Shown piece after piece: positions 11,711 through 24,109 of a stretch of 64,000 bases of DNA. The position numbers and the translations under genes are program-made. The first letter of the stretch is position 1; every line of letters begins with the position of its first letter. Below the pieces are notes generated by a model. The model had not been told where the DNA came from and did not search any database. It saw only the letters and a list, made by a program, of their open reading frames with translations. The stretch is from NCBI GenBank assembly GCA_037176885.1, contig JAWWNJ010000083.1:558001-622000 (forward strand), given 5' to 3'. This stretch comes from Favolaschia claudopus (lineage: Eukaryota > Basidiomycota > Agaricomycetes > Agaricales > Mycenaceae).

Positions 11711-13316
11711 GGGAGACGGCGGCGGAGACTGGAGCGCGGGGGCGAGGTTGAGGATGGAATTCGGAGCGAAAAGAGGGCGGTGAAAGGGCGCGGAATGGCG
11801 GGGAAACGAGGATGCGGCGGGATGAGTGAGTTTGTCGGCGTCGGCGGGGTAGCGGGATTCGGGGCGGGTGGAGCAGCGGCGAGGGCAGCTAGAGGTTGAA
11901 GTGAGGAGGAGGCTGGAGGGGGTAGTGGTGTCATTAGCATGGTAAAGGAGGGAGAGGGACCGGGACGCACCGCATTCCCGAGTACTTCTTTTCTGTATGT
12001 AGCTACCTACGCGTCGGCGCCGGCATCGCAAACGGCCGCGGCGGGGCGGGCAGTCGGTGGTTGCGAGTCAAAGAGGAGGCTCGAGCGGTGGGTGTGAGGG
12101 CGGGAATTCCGGGGAAAAGGGTAAGAAAAACGGGCTAAAAAGTTCTCGTTAGCGAGGAGACCAAGTAAATAAGCGACGACGCACGTATGTCGGCCGTCAA
12201 CCCGACGCCAAGGCGTCAGTGAATGAGGGTGAAGGTGGGGTGGTGAAGAGGGCGAGAGGTGGCGGGGGTTTCAAGCGTAAGCGGCGCGTTTGATGCGATT
12301 GACAGTCGGGCGAGTTGTTGGCATCGGCGAGTGGGCGCGGTGAAGGTGGAGTTGGGCGAAGTGGTCGAGGGAGAGGGGCGGAAGGCGCGGCGCAACGGCG
12401 CTACGTTGTGCGCTGGGAAGAATGAGGTAAAAGGGAGAGGGATGAGAACAAAGAAAGAACTCGAGAAACATCAGCACGCACCTTAACCCATTATGCCCGC
12501 TACGCGGCCGCGTCTCGGCGCGTATCGTGTCGTTGTTGTCGGGGAGAGTGAGGGTGGGTGTGAAGGTGGGACGACGCGTTCGGCGCGGGAAGAAGGAGCT
12601 AGAAATGTGGGTTAGTGGGATAGGGAAGGGACGAGGGACGGGCACGTACCTGAACGAATCGGCCGAGCACTCGACGCGTTTGTTGAGGGACGGGATAGGC
12701 GCTAGTGAGGGGAATTGTTGAGTGGTGAGTGAGGTGGAGAGTGGATAGACGCGCGAGAAATATTCCCACAGTCACCCAAGCTTCCTCATTCCCACCGAAA
12801 GCGCTGGCGATGCACAGTCGAAGGCTGCAGGAAGCACCACCTGAAAAAACGGAGCACCCGATCCTTATGCGGACGAATCAGACTTGAAGACACTCAGAAT
12901 GAATTAATCTGCGAGTTTCCCAACTTCCTGGAGTGTCAAAGCACACGCCACGATCGGACCCAGGGCCACCTTCAAGTTTGGACCTTGGCATTGTCATCCG
13001 AGTCGAAATCGGCAAGCAAAAAAAGTGTAATTCACTCGGATCGTGGGTCGAGGCTGAGTCCGGAGAAGCCACCAGGGGACTCACCCACAAGCACCCATGG
13101 ATGTGTGCACTTCGTTTCATAGGTCAAAGTTGAGAACAGTGCAGATGTTATCTACCTCGGGCGTATCCGAAATTCATTATAGTTTCTCCGGGCGAACGGA
13201 GTTAAAATGGACCAGGCCAGGTTGCCGTCACTTGGCCTTCAAAATAAAAGCAAGGAAGCGCCGTCGACGGGGAAGCGTTCCTCTGCCCCCAAACTTCACC
13301 CTGGAATCCAAAAGAT

Positions 13317-15182
13317 ATGTCGGACAGCGCCTCTATTGCTGAATTTCTTCACGTTGTGAGCGTGGCGCAGGTCAGTCTCATTTCAGGCGACGTGCTTTCC
13401 AAGCCGCTGACTGCATTCAGACTTACATCGCCTGTGAGCGGTCCTGAACAATTGGCAGTGCTCAAGCGCTCAGTGATTGTAGGCACGACTTCAATCCTGG
13501 TGTGGGACTGGCTCTCTTGTCTTCCTCAAGAGGTATTTTGAGTTGCCGGGCCGCTTCATTGGCGGAAATTGATTTTTTCTTCTTTTTAGTGGCGGTACAT
13601 CTGGAAATCTGGGGGCGGTTGGAGCCCTGTCAAGGTTCTATACTGCTTGGTGCGATACTACACTTTGGTGGTTCTCGTAGGTGATTGCTTTTCTTCCGCG
13701 TATATTCATTACTTTGCACTTTTCGCTTACCTTCACTCAGTAACGGATATATGTGCGTCTTGTTATGAGCTGTCGTTCTTGGATTTCATTCAACATGTTC
13801 GCTCTTACAGGGTTCTTCGCCAGCTGGAGTGAAAGGTGAGTGCTCGCACACAGCCATGTCATGCGTCGCTCAACATCAGACAAGCTCCTGCGCGCAACAC
13901 GTTCGCATTCTACCCGGCATAGCCGTTATAATCGACCTGTCCGTCGAAATGGGTCAGCATTGAATCCATTCCTCTTCTTCACCCAGTTCTCACTCCACTG
14001 TAGTTCTTGCCATACGGTGAATCGCTTTTCTCCGATAAACAAGGAAATTGGACCCACTGACCTCCGTCGTTCAGGGTGTACGCGCTCTACCAAACTAGCC
14101 GGCGGATGGGAATATTCCTCGTGGGCCTTCTAGCCGCTTTCCTCGGCGTCATGGTCGCAGTCCCGATCCTCGCCTTCGATTGTGAGTAGGGGCGCCCCGG
14201 CTTGCTTCATTCACCCTGTCAAACCATGCATTTTTAGACACGAGACTTCCTTCGTGGCCCGGACCTTGTATTGGTGTGTGATTTACTGCTGTTAACGGCC
14301 GCCGTAGTATCTCTGTCTGACATGAACTCCGTTTCATTTTACAGTGACTGGCAAACCCTCCATCGCCGGACCGAAATTCATCATTGCATTTTACGCCTCT
14401 CCGATGTGAGTTAAATTAGTACATAATTTATTTCTGGCGATAAACTGGCAACTCGCAGGGCGTTCGACATGGTGATGACCTTTCTCACAGTGTACAAAGT
14501 TATCGAACATAATCGCCGTGCGGGTTCGTCTTCGTTGATGAACCGAATTGTCCGTGATGGACTGTTGTATTTCTTTGCAATTACTTCCCTGAATCTGTGA
14601 GTGAATCTCTATTCTCCTGCTACTCTTGACCAATAAGGCTTTCAACAGATTGAATGTTGTATTTTTCATGTGAGATGCTCGACGCTCATCGATAACCTGA
14701 TATTAAATCCCCGCAAGCCAACGCGACGAGCTTATCCAAGCCATAAATGCTCCCATGAGCATCCAACTCTCTAGCGTATTATGTTGCCGACTGTACGTCT
14801 ACAACCCCTTATCTGAGTTATTCCGGCCAACTTTGCGAAAAGGATTCTCAATCTACGAGCTTCAAGCGACGCCAGACCCGGTGCCAAGAAATTCAGCAAC
14901 ACCCGAGGGGGCTGGGTCACCGACATTGCGCAAGAAACCGAGGAAATCGAAACCATACACTTTACCTCGCGATCCTGTATCAGCCCTCAGCCTCCTCCCC
15001 GCAACTCACAGCTTCCGCCGTCTAGCCAGGAAGGTGAATAATTTACACGTCTCTGAGAGCCATCGACTGATATGCTAGGTATCTTCGTTCATTTTGAGCG
15101 CAATGTCGAGCGTGATGGCGACTCCTCTTCGAGTAAAACTCAGATTGAAAGTCCAACGCTGGACACGCTTCCACCTGTATAA
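13317..15182 (+). CDS. DUF6533 seven-helix membrane protein, copy B
   Basis: Nearly identical twin of the gene at 2254-4134 and spliced in the same way; introns are in the same places with the same phases. It begins MSDSASIAEF, keeps ILVWDWL, PQEWRYIW, EMVLAIRVYALYQ and RLILNLR, and ends DTLPPV. Differences are a few substitutions and small indels inside introns, such as the shorter intron before the WRYIW exon. Both copies therefore look functional and recently duplicated or homogenised. The 190 bp upstream of the ATG are also conserved, so both copies probably share regulation. Confidence 0.82.
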
Positions 15183-15422
15183 ATTTAGTTCCGGTTGTAT
15201 TTTTTTTGTTCCTTGTTCTCTCAAAATTGCGTAGTTGAACCCCCTTGTAATATACACAGTACAATCATACCACAATGCACAAGGGTAATCGGAGTGTGGA
15301 TCGCGTTATCTATGTAGTATGTGGTCGCGTTTGCCTGCTCCCGTGACCGTGAATATCGACGGTCCGGCGGTCCGCGTTTGATAGGTTGCTTAACTGTGAG
15401 ACCGTCTTTCTTTACAACCACC

Positions 15423-17285
15423 ATGCCCCGAAACTCTTTGGGGAGCGTTTTCATGATGGTTTTGCTCGGTAACTCTTCCGTTTGTCTTGTTTTATGCACA
15501 ATCAAACTCAGAACATTTCCCCCAGGCACTTGTCTATCTTTGCAAGTACCCTTGATCACCGCCGGAACAGTGGGTTTGGCAACGCGTCTTTGCCCGGCCA
15601 CGGTCGACATCGCATTCGTACAAGTTTCTCTCAGTATTATTCTCTAGAGAATGCCGATCTCGATTTAGAAAGAGGCGCATCACCTGCATACGAAGTATTA
15701 CAACTACACTAATGGAAGGCTCAACGGAGGATCTGTTTGGACGGATGCGGTGAGCCCTTGCTAATTCATGCCGGCTTACCGCCTTCTGAGAGCGGGAATT
15801 AGAATGCTCTCGAAACTATGCATGAGTTAATGCTACTGACCGGACGCACTGACTTCGATGGTGTCGCGGATAATTCCTACATCGGCCGTCATGCGCTCAA
15901 CACATCCAGCGATTGGCAAGCGTTCACGGGAGGATACATCGACGATGCTGGAGTATGCAGAAGGAATGACAGCTTTATTCTTTGGTTACTCATTTGCCTC
16001 ACAGTGGGTTGTTCTCGCAATTTGGACCATGGCCGACTACAAAAAGGTTCGGGGAGAAGATAATGTGGATACGTTTTTGGTATGAAACCTGCCGACTAAA
16101 ATAATGTGGTTGGTCATGAAGGGCTTGATTCCTCTAGATCAGTGCGGGCCAACTGTATGACAAAATTGCTGCCAATTGGGACGACACTTGCGGAGGCGGC
16201 GGTACGGATCTCGAAATTCCACTCTACAAAGTACCGATTTGCATTCCAAAGTCTGGTGGACAACGGACCATGGCTACAAGAATGCCATTACCAACGAGCT
16301 GTTTTTGACTCTCTCCGCAAGAGGTTCGCTTCTTGGCAATTCGGACTTGCTATGAATGCCTGGAATTTTTGACACAGGCTACTTGAGGACCGGAAATCAA
16401 ACTTACTTGGATAATGCGAAGAAGGTAAGTACGGGGAAAAAAAACTTGACCCTTCAGCTGATTCACCAACCACTCACACAGACTTGGGCATGGTGTGAGC
16501 ATGATGTTCGTGAATTCTGCGCAGAATAATGGAGTCCTGTACAGTGGAATCCTCCGGCATGCGCACATCGACAGGACTGTTCAATGATGGGCTAGATTTT
16601 GCGACTTGCCGCAATAACAATGGGGTCAGTTCTTTTTAAATAAATTCTGGCAAAAACTGTTGAACCTTTTCAGACGACCTGGACATATAACCAGGTATCT
16701 CCTAAACCCGCATAAATTCCTATGTTTGCTCAGATTGCCCAGGGAGTCATCGCATCCGGTCTCGCAGCTCTCGCGGTCGCAACTGGGAATCACACTCTGT
16801 TCCACCAGGCCGAGATCACTCTCGACGCGACTATCAAGCGCCTTACAGCGCCGAATCGCGTGCTAAAGGAGTCGTGCGACGATCCTCACGCAAACGGCAC
16901 CGTCTGCGACATTGACCAACAAACATTCAAGGTGCCTTTCAGATACTGCCCCTCATCAACGCTAATTTCATCCGACTATTTCAGGGCATTTGGACGAAAC
17001 ATCTACAATACTACCTGACTTCTGCTGCAAATGTAGTGAGTGCAGCCAAATACGGTCCATTCCTGGGTCTGCAGAGCGAGGCGGTCGTGCGCTACGCCAC
17101 GAATGCATCGTTGGATATAGGTTCCGTGTGGTATGCCAGAGACCAGGTACGGCCTAGGAGGTACAGAACTATGATACGCCATTTATATGTCTGATCGACA
17201 GGGAGGCTCCGTGTATAATGTCAAGAGTCTGCCTAGCGGAATTGCTGCGCATGTAGCTGCTGCACAGTATGGCCCGTGTCTCTGA
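15423..17285 (+). CDS. Glycoside hydrolase family 76 (alpha-1,6-mannanase-like)
   Basis: GH76 enzymes cut alpha-1,6-linked mannose chains and act on fungal cell-wall mannan or glycoproteins. Splicing about ten exons gives a continuous GH76-like domain. Recognisable pieces are SVWTDANALETMHELM, FTGGYIDDAGWVVLAIWTMADY (containing the paired aspartates typical of the family), WDDTCGGGVWW, YKNAITNELFLTLSAR, GYLRTGNQTYLDNAKK, WNDGL-like FNDGLDFATC, WTYNQGVIASGLAAL and KHLQYYL. The stop follows QYGPCL. Two introns use a GTTCGC or GTACGG donor. The N-terminus is the weak part: ATG at 15423 or 15453 followed by a hydrophobic run, perhaps with one more intron (from 15471) before LCPATVDIAF. A signal peptide is likely but not proven. 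Confidence 0.85.
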
Positions 17286-17490
17286 ATCACTGATTCCTCT
17301 TTGTTGATTGGTATACGTGTACTTCCAACCGGGTTTGAGCGCTAAATACTATCATTTCGACTACCGCAACTACAGACGTGTATATACAAGTCACGGAAAG
17401 TCCAACCTAACAGTAAACTACTTCATGCAATTCAAGTCCAGAGTTCGTGTGTATCGTGATGCTCATTAAACAATGTTCGTTCGAAATCAT

Positions 17491-19306
17491 TCAATCGTCT
17501 CTCTGCGCGAGACCCACGGTTGCTTTTCCTTGGTTGAAAACGACACTAAAGTTGGAAATCAGCGACGCCGAAAGATAGCAAAGTGAAAGAACGAACTATA
17601 CACTCTTGAGGAATATGTCACCCAGGATCTGGATGCATGTGTCAGCTCGGGTTTTTTCAACTCGGATAATACATACATCAAAGGGATTGCTTCCCCGAGA
17701 CTGTACACCACCGAAAAGGTATCCATCCTCGGCTTCGCCGAATGGGAAGTCCGCCGCATTCAACTGCAACAACAAATCAATGAATACTTCTAGTATCTCC
17801 GCGAAATTTGGAGAAAACCGACCGTATACATATTATCGCCAATAGCAAACGCCAGACTAGGAACTTTCGATGTTGCAGGATACATCCACCCACCCTGATT
17901 ACTCTCGAACTTGGCTCCTTTGATCGAGCCGTAGATCTGCGCCACCGCATCGTCGTCGATGAGCGCGAGGGTTGCTTGTAAAGTGTAAGGATTAAGAGGT
18001 GAAAGGGCTTTCATAGAAAGATAACGCACTTCCGGTATCGAGAATTGCAGTGTTGTCGGAGCGTTCGAAGGTCTTGCCGTTGAGGGTATAAGATGTGGAA
18101 GGGACCATCCAGAAGCCCTGCGAGCTGCAAGAGGCAGTCAAAATTCCAGGGCAGATTAATCAAAGCGAGTTGATATACTTGTCGACGGGTGTGTATGCCA
18201 TAGGATGTGAGGTAACCGTTTCGTCGATCTGCGGTTCAGACTCGAGAATCAACATTGTTTTCAAATGAATTTGGAGAAACCTTGGAACAGACCTCGCCAA
18301 AGCTGTAGAATCCGGCATTGTCTCCGCGATCAAGTTTGACCGTGAACAAAGGTTGAGCGATGAGCCCTTGGTCGATCATGTTCTCTACGGGCGTCTTGAC
18401 GGGTTTCGGGGACACCGTATTTATCGCCGGCCATGCGAGGCCTAGGAGCCCGTCGCTTGACTCGCCTGAAGAGAATTGCCTGCTCATCTTCTCCGCGAGC
18501 TCGACAGCTTGCTTGGGGACAGATACACCGCCAATGGCGACCGCTGAACATGGAGTGAGGAGTGTTTAACGCAAAATCGAAGGTGTGAGCTCACTGTCGA
18601 GATAAACATTCCCAGAAGCTGAGCTACCATCTCCGTAAGAAATGCTCCTGCAATAGAACTATTTGTAGGACCCCAAATCACAAGAAGTGATACTCACCAC
18701 GTCGACCCGGATTGCTTGCTCGCAGTCTTGGACTTTGAAGGATCGTATATGTTGTGCCCAGTCTTGGAGACACCGGTGAGTTCAGAGCTCCAAACCCACA
18801 GGTCAGAGGATCCGGTATCGAAGTCAAGATTCAGAGTGACTCCGGGGGTGCCAATCTGGCGTAGAAACGGTCAGAAAAACTTTGGCGCGCATATAGCGTA
18901 TCTCGCCTTCACTGGGACGACATATTCCGCGCTGGAGATATCAGTAAAGGCTTCCTATGAATTGAAATACCCTTACTCTGACAAACAGTCATTAAATGCG
19001 ACGTTAATGGTGAAGGTCAAACATACCGTTTTGTACTGACTCCGCTGGAACATTACCCGACTCCCCCTCCGCGTTAATATGAACCACCATATCGTCTTTC
19101 TTGAGGAACGGAGCGAATTTGGTGTTTTGAAAGCCGTAACGATTGGCGGCACGGGCGTAGGCGGAGAAAAGTGAGGGGCGTTTGCCGACATATTGAGCTG
19201 ACCGAACAAGAGGGCGCATAACAGACATGGTCTTGTCGTCCTTCGCGGGTTCTGCTGCTTTCTTCGGCGCTGAGGAGGACTTCAAGAATGAGAAACAAGA
19301 ACCCAT
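17491..19306 (-). CDS. A1-family aspartic protease (pepsin-like)
   Basis: Pepsin-type endopeptidase with both catalytic motifs, spliced from about nine exons: propeptide-like AYARAANRYG, then VTLNLDFDTGSSDLWVW (first active site), SISYGDGSSASGN (flap), SSDGLLGLAWPAINT, DNSQGFWMV, AILDTGTTLALI (second active site), then ILGDIFLKS. The start MGSCFSFLK is preceded by a TATA box 55 nt upstream, and no signal peptide follows it. This is unusual because family members are normally secreted or vacuolar. One intron (18856-18906) has a GC donor. At the 3' end the last exon reads VVFNQGKATVGLAQRDD only if the final splice is shifted by one base, so the C-terminus is uncertain and may be frameshifted; 17491 is the stop of that frame. 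Confidence 0.85.
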
Positions 19307-19360
19307 GAAGAGGTGGGAGGGAAGTAGTAGTGCTAGGAGCAGCGTGAACGCAATCGGTGC

Positions 19361-19370
19361 CTTTTATATC
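19361..19370 (-). promoter_or_regulatory. TATA box of the aspartic protease gene
   Basis: On the minus strand the sequence reads gatataaaag, 55 nt before the ATG at 19306. The same TATA-to-ATG spacing is seen before other genes in this window. Confidence 0.6.
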
Positions 19371-21431
19371 ATGCCCTTGAAGATAGAAGGGACATAAATA
19401 GATTGATGTAGGATTGTGCACAAGACTGCCTTCGAGATATGAGGCATCATGACTGCTTGATGCCCAACATGGCTTCCTCCGCTGCTAGCCACCAGCTGCC
19501 AACTTCCCCGAGAGATAAGTGAAGAGTCAGTTCTATTCCGCTCAAGGCTACCACTCTTCCATTGTTGTTTACAAGCTTCGTTGCTGGGACGCCTCCCGAA
19601 CACAAAGAACCCAAAAATGGACATACCGCCGCAACGGACGACTCTGTCATCCGGACTAGAGCACTACTGATTGAACTCTCCCGGGAAACTTCTTCCCGGC
19701 ATGGGTAACTGGCATTATTGGTGCGGTCGGAATTATTCCATATGCTAATGGAAGCAGATACTTAGAAGCTCTCACGTTTGCAGTTGGCATTTTGCGAAAG
19801 CTGCCAAAGGCTGTAACCTTGCTAGGAAGGGACTTGACAGGGAAGCTTTGTACGAGGTTGCATAGCGAACATGGGCCGCGACAAGTTGGGGTAGGTCGGA
19901 GTTGGTTGGGGAGAGCAAGGGATGCTGGTCAGGTGACTGTGATGCGAACACTCGGCCTTTGCCGCTGTGCCGTAAATTCTGATGCTTTCTTTGCCAAAAA
20001 TACTTACTCGAAAAGTTCAAGTCCATTACGATCAGAGGCCTCGACACAGGCCGTCATACAAGGTCTTGAAATGTGGTTCTGTAGCTCAAGGCATTTACAC
20101 AGTCTCCGCTTCGGTCCAGGACAAACGGGATCAAAACGGGATGCCAGACAACAGCAGACAACTTGGAGAAAATACGAAAAATTGGTGGCGAATGTCACGG
20201 TTACCTACAACACCTGATACAATATGGATATACATTGGGTTTAGCAGAGCGGCGAATGGACGCGCTCGAACTGGTCTGACGGCGAAGTGTAGCTCTTGCG
20301 ACGGAAAGCAAAAGGAATACGCTTTTCCACAGTCGGAGACGCTGGAGTCGAGCGAGTGGGAAGTGGGTGAAGGATCGCTGAAGCCCGTTCTGCAGCAATA
20401 TCTTGCGTGAGAGACGGTCGATTGGAATACGGGAAGCGGTGTAGTACGCCCCCAACAAGGGCGCGCCGCGCGGGCTTCTTGTGCGAAAGCGGAGACCATT
20501 TGGGTGCGGCTTGCAAAGCAAGCTGGACTGGAGCCCGAGGGGCTTCGAGGCTGGAGACGCTGGAGTCGCTGGAATCGTCCAGCATCTACACTCAAGGTGA
20601 GCAAAAGAATTGTTGGCAAGAAACGAAAGCTCACCTCTATGAATTTGGATCCAGAAGCAGTAAAAGGCACGCGGGCAGAGGCGGCAGGGAGGGACATCTG
20701 CGTTCAGAGGGTCAGCACTGGGTAAGCTGGTTCCTCCTTGGACACACCTCTGGTGTTTTGATCGTGGTAAGCGATAGACAGACGTCGAGGAGCTTAATTG
20801 GGCTGCTCAGTTCGACAAAGCCCCACAAAAATCGTAGCCTTTATATAGCAGATAAATGTGGTCTCAGACCCCTGAGGTGGTGGTGAATTGCGATCAGGTA
20901 GTCCCATGAGTGTCCCATGGCCAGATTGCCTGGGTGGCCAGTGTCCTTGTTCGGAACTTCCGCACCCGGTCGTCGGGAGCAGGACTATAGATTAAAGATG
21001 ACAGTGTCGTGTAGTATGAGGCATTTGAGTGCCAGAGCTTTCGAAAATTTCCTTTGAAGAGGAGGTTGAGAGGAGGTGAGATCAAGGTGAGATTCATCAA
21101 TATTAACATCATGATTACAGAATGTGGCGCTGATGCGCTGCGAGTCACGTCTCCGACCTTTCTTCCTTCCATCGCTTCAGTTGCGACTGAGGAGGTGCGG
21201 GATGAGAGGACCCTAGTTTTTGTTCGTTCTCGGATTCATGGCGCTGACGGTTGTGGACAAGCTAGTAGCTACGGTAGTACTTACGGCGGATGCGCACAGC
21301 CGAGTTGCAGCCGAACTTAGCCGCGGTACCAGTACACGGTCACAATCATCGAGTCACGCTACTCATCTCGCCTCTCACCTTCACCTCCACCGCGCTCGCT
21401 CTGAACCTCGAGCCCTGAAGCCTTCAAAAAG
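19371..21431. other. Two kilobases without a convincing gene
   Basis: Overlapping open frames occur on both strands (longest 20131-20697 minus, 188 codons), but none shows a domain, coherent splice pattern or composition unlike its shadows. The last few hundred bases must hold the promoter of the ERD2 gene. Confidence 0.5.
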
Positions 21432-22362
21432 ATGAATATCTTTCGGCTTCTGGGCGACTTGGCCCATCTAATCTCCAAAGGCATTCTCATCTTCTCTATA
21501 CACCGGAATAAAAGTGCCGAAGGCGCGTAGCACAACTCCGAGCCTTGAATACCCGTCTCGTTGCTGACCGAGTCTTTCTGGTCATCCAGGAGTTTCCTTC
21601 CTCACGCAGGCCATGTATGCACTTGTATTCTTGGCGCGATATCCGGACCTGTTCTATCGCTTCGTCTCCCTCTACAACACCACCATGAAAATCGTCTACG
21701 TCGTGACGGCGTTCTACGTCCTCATTCTCATGCATTCGATCTATCCTCGTTCTACTGAGGGGAGATTGGCCTGGCAGATTACAGCCATCACTCTAGCTTT
21801 AGCTGCCCTCGTCGGGCTCATATTCAATTACGTCTTTACTTTCACAGAGGTATGAAGTCAATTTTAGACTGCCACGACTGACTCTACGTGGCAGATTGCG
21901 TGGTCCTTCTCCATTGCTCTGGAGGCTTTCTGCGTCATTCCTCAACTCATTCTGCTGCGAGAAACCTCAGTCCCAACGGTCATCACCTCTTTCTATCTGC
22001 TTGCTCTGGGCTCGTACCGCGCGTTATATATCCCAAACTGGATATACCGCTACTTCACCGAAGGCATCGTCGACCCAATTGCGGTAACGTTCGGAATTAT
22101 TCAAACAGCTCTCTACCTCGACTTTGCCTACGTGTATTACAGCCGCCAGCGCATAAAGCTGCGCGACGGCGTGCTCGTCGACTCGGAGGACTATGAGCGG
22201 GGGTGGATCATCAGATGGTTCCGCCGCAGAGAAGGCGCTTCGCTTCAAAGCGAAGAAGGTGCAGCCGAGGAAGGACGGATTGCACTACCTGTTGATGACG
22301 CAGAACCGCGTCCGGCTCCCCCTAAGGCTACCGCTCGCGCCGAACCTCCTACGGCAACTTGA
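21432..22362 (+). CDS. ERD2: ER lumen protein-retaining receptor (KDEL/HDEL receptor)
   Basis: Integral membrane receptor that binds HDEL/KDEL tails in the Golgi and returns escaped ER proteins by COPI vesicles. Three exons (21432-21522, 21590-21849, 21895-22362) encode 272 residues. The start MNIFRLLGDLAHLISKG is the classic family N-terminus, followed by GVSFLTQAMYALVFLARYPDLF, a series of hydrophobic helices, TFTEIAWSFSIALEAF and ALYLDFAYVYY. Compared with yeast Erd2 (about 219 residues) it has a C-terminal extension rich in Arg, Glu, Pro and Ala, beginning near RQRIKLRDG. The first intron appears to use a GC donor (aag|gcgcgt); with it the conserved GVSF frame is exact. Confidence 0.95.
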
Positions 22363-22751
22363 ATTCTGTGTGCGACAAAAACGGCGGTAAGTCATCCCAC
22401 GAAACTTGTAGCCATTGCGCTCATCCAAGGGCTAGATGACAAACCCTCCTTGTATATTTATACACAAACATCTAATGTACAGTGCCTAGAATTGGAATAT
22501 CCGGATATCTTCCTATCTTTGAGATTTATTTCTTCTGCGTCGTTGGGTACGGGCCTTGGCCTGTATTTTTGGATGACTGAAATGCGCTCAAAGGCGAAGC
22601 TCCCGAGTTGCACATTGTGAATCCGAGACAGGCCTGGTTTGCGGGCACTCGCGGCTTCTCAGCGCGGACGGCGTAAACGACATGTTCCATATATATAATC
22701 AAATTGAGGTTTGCTGACTGTGGATGCACGTATTGCCGGACATGCACGCAG

Positions 22752-22760
22752 TATAAAAGG
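22752..22760 (+). promoter_or_regulatory. TATA box of the terpene synthase gene
   Basis: tataaaagg lies 59 nt before the terpene synthase ATG. The 450 bp between the ERD2 stop and this ATG hold no other gene. Confidence 0.6.
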
Positions 22761-22810
22761 TGCGATTTTACTGTATTTTTTCTGTGTCTTCCTACAGTTC
22801 ATCTGGGAAG

Positions 22811-24109
22811 ATGCCGCCGAACTCGTTTTTACTTCCAGACACGCTGCGAAATTGGCCATGGAAGGAACCCATAGTCAATCCAAATTACTGTGACGTCCAT
22901 GCAGAATCCGTGCAGTGGCTGGAAAGTTTTGACAAACTTACGCCTGGCGCTCGAAAAGCTTTGTTTAAAGGCGGATTCGGTGAGAACTTCAATTTTCATT
23001 TGGCTGATTGTTCTCTCAGTCAATAAATTGAATAATGGTGTAGATATCTTCTGCGCCTTGGTCTATCCAGAGGCATCACTATGTAAGTTATGCCCTCAAT
23101 GATTCTTTTCTTCCCTGCCAAATGCTTTTCCGTAGATAATTTAAGGAGCGGCTGCGACCTTATGCATACGTTTTTCGCACTGGACGACGAAACTGATGAC
23201 CTCGACGGGCCGCGGGCCAAGGAGTTGTGCGATATAGCTCTCCATGCTGTTCAGAACCCGGACATGTCACGACCGGAGGGAGAGAGTGTTATCGGTGAAA
23301 TTACTCGCCAGTGAGAGAAATCACAATTTGCGAGACTTAACTCACTGAATAGCTTGTGCAGATTTTGGCAACGGGCCTCGGCGAATGCTCCACAAGCCGC
23401 CCAAGAACGTTTCGTGAAGTCTTGGAAATTATATTTGGACTCAGTTGTCCAGCAAGCCCAACGGCGCTCGGCGTCGTACCTCTGTACTTTGGACGAGTAT
23501 ATGACTGCACGCCGCCTAAATATCGGCTGCGATCCGTCTTTCGTTCTCCTGGAACTCTCGCTTGATCTGGATCTCCCTCACGAAGTCATGGAACACCCGG
23601 CTATGGTCTCTGTTAACAGCGATATCAGGGACATGACTATTCTTTGGAATGTCAGTGGATTTGAATCACGAAGCCTGAGCTGAAAGCGACACAGGATCTG
23701 ATCTCGTACAAGAAGGAGGTGCTCACCGACAGTGCAGACTATAACATTATAACGGTTGTTATGATTGAATGCAAGACCGATCTCACAGGCGCAGTCGAAT
23801 GGATCTCGAACCGATTCGAGGAACTCGCAACGCATTTTCTGGTCACAAGGAAAGACATTCTGAATCATCTTGATAGCTGTAACTCCTGGGGCGATGCGAT
23901 GGATGACCAAGTGAAACGGTATATAGATGGGCTGGGTAATTATCAGCCAATACTTATGAGTCGCAAGTTCGCTCACGTCTGACTGATTGTTGCTTGCAGG
24001 CCAATGGATTCGCGGCCACGATGAGTGGACTTTCAGATCGGAGAGATACTTCGGTGATCATGGTATCGAGGTTCAAGAAATCCGTCGGATAGATATCGCA
24101 TGCCCATAA
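22811..24109 (+). CDS. Sesquiterpene synthase (class I terpene cyclase)
   Basis: Class I terpene synthases ionise a prenyl diphosphate (usually farnesyl diphosphate) with Mg2+ and cyclise it. Six exons (22811-22979, 23044-23082, 23136-23310, 23362-23650, 23695-23935, 24000-24109) join in frame to 340 residues, the usual size for basidiomycete enzymes. The aspartate-rich motif is FFALDDETDD. The NSE motif NDLISYKKE spans the fourth intron, with N at the exon end and D at the start of the next. The C-terminal W...RSERYFG gives the conserved Arg-Tyr pair. All metal- and diphosphate-binding motifs are present, so activity is expected. The product cannot be told from sequence. Its immediate neighbours (ERD2, F-box) are not biosynthetic. 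Confidence 0.93.

Larger units (their letters stand above)
10673..15184. repeat. Segmental duplication, copy B
   Basis: Direct-orientation counterpart of 1-4136, offset by roughly 10.7-11.05 kb. Its right border lies 2 bp after the DUF6533 stop codon, where the sequence changes abruptly to the GH76 upstream region. Promoter, introns and exons of the gene are nearly identical to copy A, while the GC-rich upstream part differs by many small indels. This pattern suggests either selection or gene conversion over the gene. Confidence 0.9.

Noticed and set aside
15221..15610. 129-codon minus-strand frame
   Set aside because: Antisense to the first exon of the GH76 gene and without a domain; treated as a shadow.
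20131..20697. 188-codon minus-strand frame
   Set aside because: No domain, no splice pattern, and overlapping frames of similar length on the other strand.
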